64,000 bases of DNA from Leptothrix discophora (GCF_030705305.1 NZ_JAUZEE010000003.1:520377-584376); one strand, 5' to 3'. Shown: positions 8,598 through 18,252, numbered from the stretch's first letter. Numbers and translations: made by a program. Notes: generated by a model from the letters alone, not told the origin.

Positions 8598-9914
8598 ATG
8601 GGCCGACTCCTCAGCATCGACCGCCACCTCGCCCGCGACTCGTACTACGCGGCCACCGCCGTGCGCGACCACCATTGGCCGGCGCTGGACGGCGAACTGC
8701 GCTGCGACGTGGCGGTGGTCGGCGGCGGGCTGGCCGGCCTGTCGGCCGCACTCGAACTGGCCGAACGCGGCCACCAGGTCGCGTTGCTGGAAGCCCGCCA
8801 GGTCGGCTGGGGCGCCTCGGGCCGCAACGGCGGCCAGGCCATCCACGGGCTGGCCTGCGACCAGGGCGTGATCGAGCGCCAGCTGGGCCTCGACGCGGCC
8901 CGCCAGGTCTGGGCGCTGTCGCTCGAAGCGGTCGCGCGCATCCGCGAGACGAGCCGCCGCCACGCCATCGATTGCGACTGGCGCGACGGCTACCTGGGCG
9001 TGGCCACCAGCGCGCGCAAGGCCGACGCGCTGAAGGCCTGGGCCGAGCGCATGGCCGATGCCTACGGACATCGCTTCGACTGGCTGGGCCCGGACCGGCT
9101 CGGCGACTTCATCCGCAGCCCGCGCTTCCACAGTGGCCTGCACGATCCGGCATCCGGCCATCTGCATCCCCTGAAGTACGCGCTGGGCATCGCCCGTGCC
9201 GCCGCACTGGCGGGCGTGCGCATCTTCGAGCACACGCCGGTGACGCGACTCGAACGCGGCAGCCCGGCGACGCTGCACAGCGCGCACGGCCGCGTCGTCG
9301 CCGACCAGGTGCTGCTGGCCGGCAACGTCTACCAGCAGGGCCTGGCGCCCGAACTGGAGCCGCGGATCATGCCGGTGGGCACCTACATCGTCTGCACCGC
9401 GCCGCTGCCGCAGGCGCAGCTCGACGCGCTGCTGCCGCGCGGCACGGCGGTCTGCGACAGCAACTTCGTGCTTGACTACTTCCGGCCGACCGCCGACCGC
9501 CGCATCCTCTACGGCGGCCGGGTCAGCTACAGCATGGTCACGCCGCCGCGGCTGGCCGAGGCCATGCATGCGCGCATGGTGCGCACCTTTCCGGCGCTCG
9601 CACCGGTGCGCATCGCCCATGCATGGGGCGGCTTCGTCGACATCACGATGAACCGCGCGCCCGACTTCGGCCGGCTCGCGCCGGTGGCCGGCCAGGCCGG
9701 CGCCAACGTCTACTACCTGCAAGGCTTCTCGGGCCACGGCCTCGCGCTGACCGGCCTGGCCGGCCAGATGGTGGCGCAGGCGATCAGCGGCGACGCCTCG
9801 CGCTTCGACCTGTTCGCGCGCCTGAAGCACCGACCCTTCCCGGGCGGCGCGCTGCTGCGCATGCCCTCGCTGGTGCTGGCGATGGCGTGGTACCGGCTGA
9901 TGGACCTGCTGTGA
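8598..9914 (+). CDS. puuB: FAD-dependent oxidoreductase, gamma-glutamylputrescine oxidase-like
   Basis: A 438-residue DAO-family flavoenzyme with an N-terminal Rossmann GGGLAG motif (about 42-47), the GASGRNGGQ signature of the PuuB/OrdL group, and a C-terminal GFSGHGLALTGLAG FAD-contact segment. The family oxidises gamma-glutamylputrescine to the aldehyde, with hydrogen peroxide as product. The ATG at 8598 has AGGA seven bases upstream; a TTG ten codons earlier is less likely. PuuA, PuuC and PuuD homologues follow, which supports the assignment. Confidence 0.85.
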   Translation: MGRLLSIDRHLARDSYYAATAVRDHHWPALDGELRCDVAVVGGGLAGLSAALELAERGHQVALLEARQVGWGASGRNGGQAIHGLACDQGVIERQLGLDAARQVWALSLEAVARIRETSRRHAIDCDWRDGYLGVATSARKADALKAWAERMADAYGHRFDWLGPDRLGDFIRSPRFHSGLHDPASGHLHPLKYALGIARAAALAGVRIFEHTPVTRLERGSPATLHSAHGRVVADQVLLAGNVYQQGLAPELEPRIMPVGTYIVCTAPLPQAQLDALLPRGTAVCDSNFVLDYFRPTADRRILYGGRVSYSMVTPPRLAEAMHARMVRTFPALAPVRIAHAWGGFVDITMNRAPDFGRLAPVAGQAGANVYYLQGFSGHGLALTGLAGQMVAQAISGDASRFDLFARLKHRPFPGGALLRMPSLVLAMAWYRLMDLL

Positions 9915-9998
9915 TCGGCACGACGCGCGCGCCGATCGCACCCATCGATCGCCGCAAGGCGCCTCGGGACAAGCCCGCAGGCTGGCCCGCAAGGCCTC

Positions 9999-10014
9999 TG
10001 GCACACTCGATGCA
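9999..10014 (+). promoter_or_regulatory. Sigma-54 promoter upstream of puuD
   Basis: TGGCAC-N5-ATGCA matches the -24/-12 consensus TGGCAC-N5-TTGCA with one change, and keeps the invariant GG and GC dinucleotides ten bases apart. It lies about 80 bp upstream of the puuD start in a 178-bp non-coding gap. Sigma-54 control would tie the operon to nitrogen status through an NtrC-like activator. No clear NtrC site was seen. Confidence 0.55.
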
Positions 10015-10092
10015 ACGGTCTGCACGAGCCGTCCGATCCATCGTCAGCAAGCCCATTGCCATCGGCTCAACAAGCCGGTCGCAGCAAGCCCA

Positions 10093-10905
10093 ATGAGCCC
10101 CATTCCAGCGCCTCGCGCGCAACCTGCATCCCGCCAGCCCATCGTGCTGGTCCCGGCCTGCAACCGCATGATCGGTGCGCATCCCTTCCATGTCGCCGGG
10201 CAGAAGTACGTCGATGCGGTCAGGCTGGCCGGCGCCCTGCCGCTGGTCGTGCCCAGCGCCACGCCGGACCAGCTCGATGCGCTGCTCGACCTGGCCGACG
10301 GCGTGCTGCTGACCGGCTCGCCGTCCAACGTCCACCCCAGCCACTTCGGCGAGGCGGTGCACGACACCCGCCTGCCCCTGGACCCGCTGCGCGACGACTG
10401 GACCCTGCCGCTGATCCCCAAGGTGCTGGCGCGCGGCATGCCGTTGTTCGCCATCTGCCGTGGCTTCCAGGAGGTCAACGTGGCCCTGGGTGGCAGCCTG
10501 CACCAGGCCGTGCAGGAGGTTCCCGGGCAGCATGACCACCGCGCGCCGCCGGACGCGCCGGTCGACGTGCAGTACGGCCCGTCGCACCGCGTGCGCGTGA
10601 CCGCAGGCGGGCTGCTCGAACGCCTGCTCGCCGATGTCGCCGTGGGGGGCGACATCACCGTCAACAGCGTGCACGGTCAGGGCGTCAAGCGCCTGGCCGA
10701 TGGCCTGCGCGTCGAGGCCCGCGCACCGGACGGCCTGGTCGAAGCCTTCACCCGCGACGCGGGCGCGGGCACGGGCTTCCTGCTCGGCGTGCAGTGGCAC
10801 CCCGAATGGCAGGCCGCCGACAACCCCGTCTCGATCCCCTTGCTGCAGGCCTTCGGTGCAGCCTGCCAGGACTACCGCGACCTGCATCGCCCACCGAACC
10901 GTTGA
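10093..10905 (+). CDS. puuD: Gamma-glutamyl-gamma-aminobutyrate hydrolase
   Basis: A 270-residue class I glutamine amidotransferase-like hydrolase that releases GABA from gamma-glutamyl-GABA, the last step of the glutamylated putrescine pathway. The nucleophile elbow FAICRGFQE holds Cys122, and the His236/Glu238 pair lies in GVQWHPEW. Length and motifs match PuuD. It is preceded by a sigma-54 promoter match and followed closely by the PuuA-like gene. Confidence 0.92.
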   Translation: MSPIPAPRAQPASRQPIVLVPACNRMIGAHPFHVAGQKYVDAVRLAGALPLVVPSATPDQLDALLDLADGVLLTGSPSNVHPSHFGEAVHDTRLPLDPLRDDWTLPLIPKVLARGMPLFAICRGFQEVNVALGGSLHQAVQEVPGQHDHRAPPDAPVDVQYGPSHRVRVTAGGLLERLLADVAVGGDITVNSVHGQGVKRLADGLRVEARAPDGLVEAFTRDAGAGTGFLLGVQWHPEWQAADNPVSIPLLQAFGAACQDYRDLHRPPNR

Positions 10906-10996
10906 CCTGTCCGCCTGGACGGGTGTCGGCGTCGCAGCCTCGGCGCATCGGCCTTCGCGGGCCGTGCAGCAAATGCGACGCGCAACGGGAAACTTC

Positions 10997-12364
10997 ATGG
11001 TCACGAGAGACAACTTCACCTTCAGCGAACTCGAGAACTGGCTCAACGAGCGTCGCGTCACCGAGATCGAATGCCTGGTGCCGGACCTCACCGGCGTGGC
11101 GCGCGGCAAGATCCTGCCGCGCGAGAAATTCACCGAGGACCGCGGCATGCGGCTGCCCGAGGCGGTCGTCGCGATGGGCGTCACCGGCGAGTTCCCCGAG
11201 GAGGGGCCGTACTACGACGTCATCAACCCCACCGACCGCGACATGCACCTGCGGCCCGATCCGCGCACCGTGCGCATCGTGCCGTGGGCGACCGACCCGA
11301 CCGCGCAGGTCATCCACGACTGCTACGACAAGGAAGGCCGCATCGTGCCCTTCGCGCCACGCTCGGTGCTGCGGCGGGTCTGCGAGCTGTTCGATGCCGA
11401 GGGCTGGAACCCGGTGGTCGCGCCGGAGCTGGAGTTCTACCTGGTCGCGCGCAACACCGATCCGGACATCCCGCTCAAGCCGCCCAAGGGCCGCAGCGGC
11501 CGGGCCGAGACCTCGCGCCAGGCCTACTCGATCGACGCGGTCAACGAGTTCGATCCGCTGTTCGAGGACGTCTACTCCTACTGCGAGCAGATGGAGCTCA
11601 ATGTCGACACGCTGATCCACGAGGTCGGCGCCGGCCAGATGGAGATCAACTTCTTCCACGACCACCCACTCGGGCTTGCGGACGAGGTGTTCTTCTTCAA
11701 GCGCACCGTGCGCGAGGCCGCGATGCGGCACGACATGTTCGCGACCTTCATGGCCAAGCCGATCGCCGGCGAGCCGGGCAGCGCGATGCACGTGCACCAG
11801 TCCATCGTCGACCGCGCCACCGGCCGCAACCTCTTCAGCAACGAGGACGGCAGCCCGAGCCGCGAGTTCTACTGGTACATCGGCGGCCTGCAGAAGTACA
11901 TCCCGTCGGCGATGGCGCTGTTCGCGCCCTACGTCAACAGCTACCGCCGGCTGTCGCGCTTCACGGCCGCGCCGATCAACATCCAGTGGGGCACCGACAA
12001 CCGCACCGTGGGCATCCGCTCGCCGGTGGCCGGCCCGGCGGCACGGCGGATCGAGAACCGCGTCATCGGCGCGGATGCCAACCCCTACGTCGCGCTGGCC
12101 GCCACGCTGGCCTGCGGCTACCTGGGCATCAAGAACCGCATCGAGCCGACGCCCGAATGCAAGGGCGACGCCTACCTGGGCGACTTCCAGCTGCCGCGCA
12201 GCCTGGGCGAGGCGCTGGAACTGCTGCGCCACGAGAAGGACCTGGCCGACGTGCTGGGCGCCGAGTTCGTCACCGTCTACACCGAGGTCAAGGAGATCGA
12301 GTTCGCCGAGTTCATGAAGGTCATCTCGCCGTGGGAGCGCGAGCACCTGCTGCTCCACGTCTGA
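10997..12364 (+). CDS. puuA: Glutamine synthetase family protein, gamma-glutamylputrescine synthetase
   Basis: A 455-residue member of the glutamine synthetase fold. Recognisable parts are the N-terminal beta-grasp region (VPDLTGVARGKILPREKF), the ELEFYLV metal-binding Glu, EVGAGQMEINF, AMHVHQS, and NRTVGIRSP. It ligates glutamate to putrescine using ATP, the first step of the Puu pathway. The ATG at 10997 is behind GGGA; an in-frame ATG eight codons upstream is possible. The neighbours PuuD and SpuC-type aminotransferase make the polyamine role much more likely than ammonia assimilation. Confidence 0.88.
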   Translation: MVTRDNFTFSELENWLNERRVTEIECLVPDLTGVARGKILPREKFTEDRGMRLPEAVVAMGVTGEFPEEGPYYDVINPTDRDMHLRPDPRTVRIVPWATDPTAQVIHDCYDKEGRIVPFAPRSVLRRVCELFDAEGWNPVVAPELEFYLVARNTDPDIPLKPPKGRSGRAETSRQAYSIDAVNEFDPLFEDVYSYCEQMELNVDTLIHEVGAGQMEINFFHDHPLGLADEVFFFKRTVREAAMRHDMFATFMAKPIAGEPGSAMHVHQSIVDRATGRNLFSNEDGSPSREFYWYIGGLQKYIPSAMALFAPYVNSYRRLSRFTAAPINIQWGTDNRTVGIRSPVAGPAARRIENRVIGADANPYVALAATLACGYLGIKNRIEPTPECKGDAYLGDFQLPRSLGEALELLRHEKDLADVLGAEFVTVYTEVKEIEFAEFMKVISPWEREHLLLHV

Positions 12365-12398
12365 GCCTGACCGCATCGCACGAACCCGGAGAACCCCG

Positions 12399-13829
12399 AT
12401 GAACACGAGCAACACGAACGACACGAGCGCGGCGGCAGCCATCCGGCGCAGCACCGCCGAATGGCAGGCCGCCGACGCGGCGCACTTCCTGCATCCCTTC
12501 ACCGACTTCCAGGCGCTGGCCCGCAAGGGCTCGCGCGTCATCACGAAGGCCGACAACCTCTACCTGTGGGACAGCGAGGGCCACAAGCTGTTCGACGCCA
12601 TGAGCGGCCTGTGGTGCGTCAACGTCGGCTACGGCCAGCAGGCCCTGGTCGACGCGGCGGCCCGGCAGATGAAGGAACTGCCCTTCTACAACGCCTTCTT
12701 CCAGACCACCACGCCGCCGGCGGTCGAGCTGGCCGAGCTGCTGGCCGAGGTGGCGCCGCCGGGCTTCCAGCATGTCTTCTTCTCGGGCTCCGGCTCGGAG
12801 GGCAACGACACCGTCGTGCGCATGGTGCGGCGCTACTGGGAGCTGCAGGGCCAGCCCGGCCGCGACGTCATCATCAGCCGCTGGAACGCCTATCACGGCT
12901 CGACCATGGCCGGCGCCTCGCTGGGCGGCATGAAGTACATGCACGCGCAGGGCGGCCTGCCGATCCCCGGCATCACGCACATCGACCAGCCCTACTGGAT
13001 CGAGCATGGCCGGGGCATGGACCGGGCCGAGTTCGGCAAGCTCGCGGCGAGCTGGCTGGAACAGAAGATCCTGGCGGTCGGACCGGATCGCGTCGCCGCC
13101 TTCATCGGCGAGCCCATCCAGGGCGCCGGTGGCGTGATCGTGCCGCCCGAGACCTACTGGCCCGAGATCCAGCGCATCTGCGACCGCTACGGCATCCTGC
13201 TGGTCAGCGACGAGGTCATCTGCGGCTTCGGCCGCACCGGCAACTGGTTCGGCTGCGAGACGGTCGGCAGCCGGCCGGACCTGATCACCTTCGCCAAGGG
13301 CGTCACCAGCGGCTATGTGCCGCTCGGCGGCGTGCTGGTCGGCTCGCGCGTGGCCAAGGCCCTGATCGAGCAAGGCGGCGAGTTCGAGCACGGCTACACC
13401 TACTCGGGCCATCCGGTGGCCTGCGCGGTGGCGCTGGCCAACATCCGGCTGATCCGGGAACTGCGCCTGGTCGAGCATGTGCGCGACGACGTCGGGCCCT
13501 ACCTGGCCTCGAAGTTCGAGGCCCTGCGCGAGCACCCGCTGATCGGCGACACCCAGACCTGCGGCCTGATGGGCGCGATGCTGCTGGCGCGCGCCAGGAC
13601 CAGCGCGGCCGGCGGCCCCGAGCTGTTCGATCCGGCGCTCGAGGTCGGCATGCTCTGCCGCGGCCACTGCTTTGCGAACGGGCTGGTGATGCGCGCGGTC
13701 GGCGACCGCATGATCATCGCGCCGCCGCTGGTGATCACGCGGGCCCAGGTCGACGAACTGATGGGCCTGATCCACCGTTGCCTGGACCTGACCCTGGCCG
13801 ACCTGCGGGGTCGCGGCCTGATGTCCTGA
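12399..13829 (+). CDS. spuC: Putrescine/polyamine aminotransferase, SpuC type
   Basis: A 476-residue class III aminotransferase very like SpuC: LHPFTDFQAL start region, GLWCVNVGYG, SGSGSEGND phosphate loop, SDEVICGFGRTG, and the PLP lysine in TFAKGVTSGY. SpuC-type enzymes transaminate putrescine or related diamines with pyruvate. It begins 34 bp after puuA, so the two are probably one transcript. Its last codons lie inside a tandem 8-bp repeat that could vary the C-terminus. Confidence 0.9.
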   Translation: MNTSNTNDTSAAAAIRRSTAEWQAADAAHFLHPFTDFQALARKGSRVITKADNLYLWDSEGHKLFDAMSGLWCVNVGYGQQALVDAAARQMKELPFYNAFFQTTTPPAVELAELLAEVAPPGFQHVFFSGSGSEGNDTVVRMVRRYWELQGQPGRDVIISRWNAYHGSTMAGASLGGMKYMHAQGGLPIPGITHIDQPYWIEHGRGMDRAEFGKLAASWLEQKILAVGPDRVAAFIGEPIQGAGGVIVPPETYWPEIQRICDRYGILLVSDEVICGFGRTGNWFGCETVGSRPDLITFAKGVTSGYVPLGGVLVGSRVAKALIEQGGEFEHGYTYSGHPVACAVALANIRLIRELRLVEHVRDDVGPYLASKFEALREHPLIGDTQTCGLMGAMLLARARTSAAGGPELFDPALEVGMLCRGHCFANGLVMRAVGDRMIIAPPLVITRAQVDELMGLIHRCLDLTLADLRGRGLMS

Positions 13830-13856
13830 TGTCCTGGTGACCTGTTGACCTGATAC
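13817..13856 (+). repeat. Five tandem 8-bp CCTGNTGN-type units across the spuC stop codon
   Basis: The units are CCTGATGT, CCTGATGT, CCTGGTGA, CCTGTTGA and CCTGATAC. The spuC stop codon lies in the second unit. Because the unit is not a multiple of three, a change in copy number would alter the reading of the last residues. Confidence 0.6.
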
Positions 13857-13905
13857 CCCCTTGAGCTGAACGTGTCCCGGGTGCGCGCCCCGCGCCTCAC
13901 CCGGC

Positions 13906-13921
13906 TGGTGCCGAACTTGCA
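13906..13921 (+). promoter_or_regulatory. Sigma-54 promoter upstream of the first potF gene
   Basis: TGGTGC-N5-TTGCA carries the invariant GG and GC ten bases apart and a perfect TTGCA -12 element. It is about 90 bp upstream of the potF ATG, in the 179-bp gap after spuC. Together with the puuD site it suggests two separate nitrogen-regulated transcripts for this locus. Confidence 0.6.
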
Positions 13922-14008
13922 TCCCGTGTGACGTGCCGCAGCCGGCCAGGGCCGCAGCGGCACCCATCGTTGCCTGTCGTCGATCCACAAGAACCAGGAG
14001 CCGCTCCC

Positions 14009-15139
14009 ATGAACTTGCCACGCCACGTCCCTACACGGACCCGCCGCTGGGCGCTCGCCGCGCTGACGGCCTGCACCCTCGGCCCGGCCATCGTCCAGGC
14101 CCAGGAAGAGGAGAAGGTCCTCAACATCTACAACTGGTCGGACTACATCGCCGAGGACACGATCCGGAACTTCGAGAAGGAGACCGGCATCCGTGTGCGC
14201 TACGACAACTTCGACAACAACGAGATCCTTCACGCCAAGCTGGTGGCCGGCAAGACGGGCTACGACATCGTCGTGCCGTCCTCGAACTGGGCCAAGCTGC
14301 AGATCGACGCAGGCCTGATCCGCAAGCTCGACAAGGCGCAGCTCCCCAACCTGAAGAACCTCGACCCGGCGGTGCAGGCCCAGCTCGCGACCATGGACCC
14401 GGGCAACGAGCACATGGTCAACTGGCTCTGGGGCTACACCACCGTCGGCATCAACGTCGACAAGGTCAAGGCCGCGCTGGGTGGCCTGCCCATGCCCGAG
14501 AACGCCTGGGACCTGGTCTTCAAGCCCGAGTACATCAGCAAGCTCAAGAGCTGCGGCGTGTCCTTCCTCGACTCGGCCACCGAGGTCGTGCCGGCGGCCC
14601 TGCACTACCTGGGCAAGCCGTCCTTCAGCAAGACGCCGGGCGACTACGCGCAGGCTGCCACGCTGCTCAAGAGCGTGCGCCCCTACGTGACGCTGTTCAG
14701 CTCGTCGGGCTACATCAACGACATGGCCGCCGGCGGCATCTGCGTCGCGCTGGGCTGGTCGGGCGACATCAACATCGCGCGCCAGCGCGCCATCGACGGC
14801 AAGACCGGCCAGAACCTGCAGGCCCTGATCCCGTCGACCGGCGGGCTGCTGTTCTTTGACTCGATGATCATTCCCAACGACGCGACCCATCCCGGCAACG
14901 CGCACAAGTTCATCAACTACGTGCTGCGCCCCGAGGTGCATGCGGCGATCACCAACAAGGTCTTCTACGCCAACCCGAACAAGGAATCGATCAGGTTCGT
15001 CAAGCCCGAGGTCGCGACCAACCCGACCGTCTTCCTGGCCCCTGCCGACATGGCGAAGATGAAGCCGCCCGGTGCGCTGAACAACGACCTGCGCCGCCTG
15101 ATGACCCGCACCTACACCGGCTTCAAGACCGGACTCTGA
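14009..15139 (+). CDS. potF: Periplasmic putrescine/polyamine-binding protein, first copy
   Basis: A 376-residue secreted binding protein of the PotF/SpuD family. It has a signal peptide (basic start, hydrophobic core, cleavage near VQAQEEE) followed by VLNIYNWSDYIAEDTIRNFE and other PotF landmarks such as GYDIVVPSSNWAK and NWLWGYTTVGIN. It delivers polyamine to the PotGHI permease. An AGGAG site precedes the ATG. It is closely similar to a second copy at 18253, so the transporter probably has two binding proteins. Confidence 0.93.
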   Translation: MNLPRHVPTRTRRWALAALTACTLGPAIVQAQEEEKVLNIYNWSDYIAEDTIRNFEKETGIRVRYDNFDNNEILHAKLVAGKTGYDIVVPSSNWAKLQIDAGLIRKLDKAQLPNLKNLDPAVQAQLATMDPGNEHMVNWLWGYTTVGINVDKVKAALGGLPMPENAWDLVFKPEYISKLKSCGVSFLDSATEVVPAALHYLGKPSFSKTPGDYAQAATLLKSVRPYVTLFSSSGYINDMAAGGICVALGWSGDINIARQRAIDGKTGQNLQALIPSTGGLLFFDSMIIPNDATHPGNAHKFINYVLRPEVHAAITNKVFYANPNKESIRFVKPEVATNPTVFLAPADMAKMKPPGALNNDLRRLMTRTYTGFKTGL

Positions 15140-15154
15140 CCACGGGAGACCGAG

Positions 15155-16591
15155 ATGACCCGACAAGCACGACACACCCTCGCCCCCGCTGCGCTGACCG
15201 CCCTGGCCGGGGCCGCGCTGCTGGCCCTGTCGCTGCCCGCCAGCGCCCAGTCCAACGACGAGCTGCTGCGCGAGCTGCGCGCGCTCAAGGACCGCGTCAA
15301 CCAGCTCGAACAGCAGCTGCAGGCTGGCAAGCCCGCCGCCGCCGCACCGGGCCAGTGGGGCATGACGCCCGAGCAGACCCAGGAGCTCAATCGCGTCACC
15401 ACCAAGGCAGAGGCCCTGGAGGACAGCCGCGACGCGATGGGCTTCAAGGGCCTGAAGATCTCCGGCTACATGGACCCGGCCTTCGTCGCCAGCCGCCGCC
15501 AGAACACGGCCGGCTTCCAGTTCCTCAACGGCGTCGGCGACGACGGCTACGCCTACGACAACTCCACCTTCGGCAGCGTCGCGCTGGACCTCCTCAAGGA
15601 GACCGACAGCGGCACGAAGTACCACCTGACGCTGGTCCCCAACCGCGGCACCGAGTCGATCATGAACGGCGCGAACCGCATCGTCCAGGAAGCCTCGGTG
15701 CAGGTGCCACTGGGCGATCCGGCCACGCTGCTGATCGCCGGCCATGTGCCGGACTGGTCGGGCTATGAGTACACCCAGCCGACGCTGAACAAGCTGATCA
15801 CGCACAACCTGCTGTTCGACCTGACGCTGCCGACCGCCTACACCGGCGTGGGCACCCAGGTCACCAGCGGCAAGTGGATCACCAAGGCCATGCTGGCCAA
15901 CATGAACACCTCCAAGCGTTCGGCCGGCAACAAGATGCCGGTGATCGCCTACCGCGCCGACTACGCGGCGACCGAGTACTTCGGCTTCGGCTTCGCGGGC
16001 GTGCATGGCAAGGCGGCGAACTTCAGCGAGAACGTGACCACCAGCGACGGCTTCCAGCTCAACCCGACGACCGGCCTGTCCGAGCCCAACAGCGTGGTCG
16101 TGTCGCAGCCCGACTCGCGCGTCGACCTGTTCGAGATCGACGCCTACTTCACCCGCGGCGACTGGAACTTCAACGGCCAGTTCTCGGTCGGCCGCCAGGC
16201 CGCCGCCTCGGTGACGGCCGCAGCGGACGGCAGCCTGCGCGCGGCGCAGTGGTGGGGCCTGTCGGGTCTGGCGTCCTACAAGTTCACGCAGCGCATCGAA
16301 GGCATCGTCCGGGCCGACTACATCAACAACAAGAAGAACGGCGGCGGCCTGCTGGGCTACGCGACCAACGACGGCCGCAACGGCATCGGCAACGACGGCG
16401 TCGACACCGAGACCGGCGCCAACCGCTACGCGCTGACGGTCGGCCTGAACTACGCGATCGATCCGACCGTCGTGTTCAAGACCGAGCTGCGCCACGACGC
16501 GGCCAGCCGGGCCGTGTTCGAGGACGTCCGGACCGGCACGCTGGTGAAGAACAACCAGCTCTTCGCGACCTCGCTGGTCGTGAGCTTCTGA
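15155..16591 (+). CDS. Outer-membrane porin-like protein (DUF3138 type)
   Basis: A 478-residue protein with a signal peptide ending near ASAQS, a short coiled coil (LLRELRALKDRVNQLEQQLQ), and a long region of alternating strands rich in Tyr, Gly and Asn that ends in a terminal Phe (LVVSF), the usual outer-membrane assembly signal. It resembles the DUF3138 family of Burkholderiales. Its place between the binding protein and aldehyde dehydrogenase genes suggests it lets polyamines cross the outer membrane. Both the family name and this role are inferences. Confidence 0.7.
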   Translation: MTRQARHTLAPAALTALAGAALLALSLPASAQSNDELLRELRALKDRVNQLEQQLQAGKPAAAAPGQWGMTPEQTQELNRVTTKAEALEDSRDAMGFKGLKISGYMDPAFVASRRQNTAGFQFLNGVGDDGYAYDNSTFGSVALDLLKETDSGTKYHLTLVPNRGTESIMNGANRIVQEASVQVPLGDPATLLIAGHVPDWSGYEYTQPTLNKLITHNLLFDLTLPTAYTGVGTQVTSGKWITKAMLANMNTSKRSAGNKMPVIAYRADYAATEYFGFGFAGVHGKAANFSENVTTSDGFQLNPTTGLSEPNSVVVSQPDSRVDLFEIDAYFTRGDWNFNGQFSVGRQAAASVTAAADGSLRAAQWWGLSGLASYKFTQRIEGIVRADYINNKKNGGGLLGYATNDGRNGIGNDGVDTETGANRYALTVGLNYAIDPTVVFKTELRHDAASRAVFEDVRTGTLVKNNQLFATSLVVSF

Positions 16592-16593
16592 GC

Positions 16594-18105
16594 ATGAGCA
16601 GCGCCACCCCCCACAGCGCCAAGCCGGACTGGCATGCCCGCGCCCGCGCGCTCACGATCGACGGGCGGGCCTGGATCGACGGCCAGCGGGTCGATGCCGC
16701 CTCGGGCGCGACCTTCGACAAGCACTCGCCGGTCGACGGTCGCCGGCTCGCGGCGGTGGCGCGTGGCGAGGCGGAGGACGTCGACCGCGCGGTCCGCTCC
16801 GCGCGGTCCGCGTTCGAGGACGGCCGCTGGTCGCGCAAGGCCCCGGCGGCGCGCAAGCGCATCCTGCTGCGCTGGTCCGAGCTCATCACCGCCGCACGCG
16901 ACGAGCTGGCGCTGCTCGAGACGCTCGACATGGGCAAGCCGATCCAGTACGCGCTGGGCGTGGACGTGGCCGCCACCGCCCGCACCATCGCCTGGTACGG
17001 CGAGGCGATCGACAAGGTCTACGACGAGATCGCGCCGACCGGCTCGAACGCGCTGGCCCTGATCACCCGCGAGGCGATGGGCGTGATCGGCTGCATCGTG
17101 CCCTGGAACTACCCGATGATCATGGCCGCCTGGAAGCTCGGGCCGGCCCTGGCCACCGGCAACTCGGTGGTCATGAAGCCCAGCGAACGCTCGCCGCTGA
17201 CCGCGCTGAAGCTGGCCGAGCTGGCGGTGCAGGCCGGCATCCCGCCGGGCGTCTTCAACGTCGTGCCGGGCTATGGCCACGAGGCCGGCGAGGCGCTGGC
17301 GCTGCACATGGACGTCGACGCGATCGGCTTCACCGGCTCGACCCGCACCGGCCGGCGCATGCTGGACTACGCCTCGCGCTCCAACCTCAAGCGGGTCTGG
17401 AACGAGCTGGGCGGCAAGTCGGCCTTCCTCGTCTTCCCCGACCACCAGGACCCGGCGCTGGCCGCGCGCACCGTTGCCGGCGCGATGTACTTCAACCAGG
17501 GCGAGTCCTGCAACGCGCCCTCGCGGGTGCTGGTGCACGCGTCCATCGCCGACGACTTCGTCGCCGTGCTGCGCGAGGAAGCGCCGAAGTACCGTCCGGG
17601 CGACCCGCTCGATGCCTCGACCGTGATGGGCGCGCTGGTCGACGAGGCCCAGCTGCGCACCGTGATGGGCTACATCGAGTCCGGCCGGGCCGAAGGCGCG
17701 CGCTGCATCGTCGGCGGCGAGCAGGCCCGCACCGGCAGCGGCGGCCCCTACGTCGAGCCGACGCTGTTCGACGGCGTCACGCCACAGATGAAGATCGCCC
17801 GCGAGGAGATCTTCGGCCCGGTGCTGTCGGTGCTGCGTTTCCAGGACGAGGCCGAGGCGGTCGCGCTGGCCAACGGCACCGACTACGGCCTGCAGGCCAG
17901 CGTTTGGAGCCACGACATCAACCGGGCGCACCGCGTGGCACGTGCCTTGCGAGCCGGCACCGTGCACGTCAACCAGTACGACGAGGACGACATCACGGTG
18001 CCCTTCGGCGGCTACCGGCAGAGCGGCAACGGCCGTGACAAGTCGCTGCATGCGCTGGAGAAATACACCGAGCTGAAGACCACCTGGCTGCGCATCGACC
18101 GCTGA
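16594..18105 (+). CDS. puuC: Gamma-glutamyl-gamma-aminobutyraldehyde dehydrogenase
   Basis: A 503-residue NAD(P)-dependent aldehyde dehydrogenase with the catalytic Glu271 in WNELGGKSA and Cys306 in NQGESCNAPS, the VPWNYP segment, and the EEIFGPVLSV motif. PuuC-type enzymes oxidise the aldehyde made by PuuB to gamma-glutamyl-GABA. The ATG lies two bases after the porin stop codon, so the two are co-translated. Many aldehyde dehydrogenases are broad in substrate; the role comes mainly from context. Confidence 0.88.
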   Translation: MSSATPHSAKPDWHARARALTIDGRAWIDGQRVDAASGATFDKHSPVDGRRLAAVARGEAEDVDRAVRSARSAFEDGRWSRKAPAARKRILLRWSELITAARDELALLETLDMGKPIQYALGVDVAATARTIAWYGEAIDKVYDEIAPTGSNALALITREAMGVIGCIVPWNYPMIMAAWKLGPALATGNSVVMKPSERSPLTALKLAELAVQAGIPPGVFNVVPGYGHEAGEALALHMDVDAIGFTGSTRTGRRMLDYASRSNLKRVWNELGGKSAFLVFPDHQDPALAARTVAGAMYFNQGESCNAPSRVLVHASIADDFVAVLREEAPKYRPGDPLDASTVMGALVDEAQLRTVMGYIESGRAEGARCIVGGEQARTGSGGPYVEPTLFDGVTPQMKIAREEIFGPVLSVLRFQDEAEAVALANGTDYGLQASVWSHDINRAHRVARALRAGTVHVNQYDEDDITVPFGGYRQSGNGRDKSLHALEKYTELKTTWLRIDR

Positions 18106-18252
18106 GCGCCACCCCGTCGGAGACGTGAAAACCTTGCACCATAATCCGCGCCGCAACGCGCGCCGGTCACACCGCTCCGTGGGGTGGAACCGGCCGACGA
18201 CGCAGCGCCTGGAAGACCTGACCCTTTACCCCTCACCCGTGCAGGAGCCCTG

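Noticed and set aside
18106..18252. A sigma-54 promoter before the second potF gene
   Set aside because: CTTGCACC resembles a -12 element but no GG occurs at the required distance. A CATAAT -10 is present but its -35 is poor.
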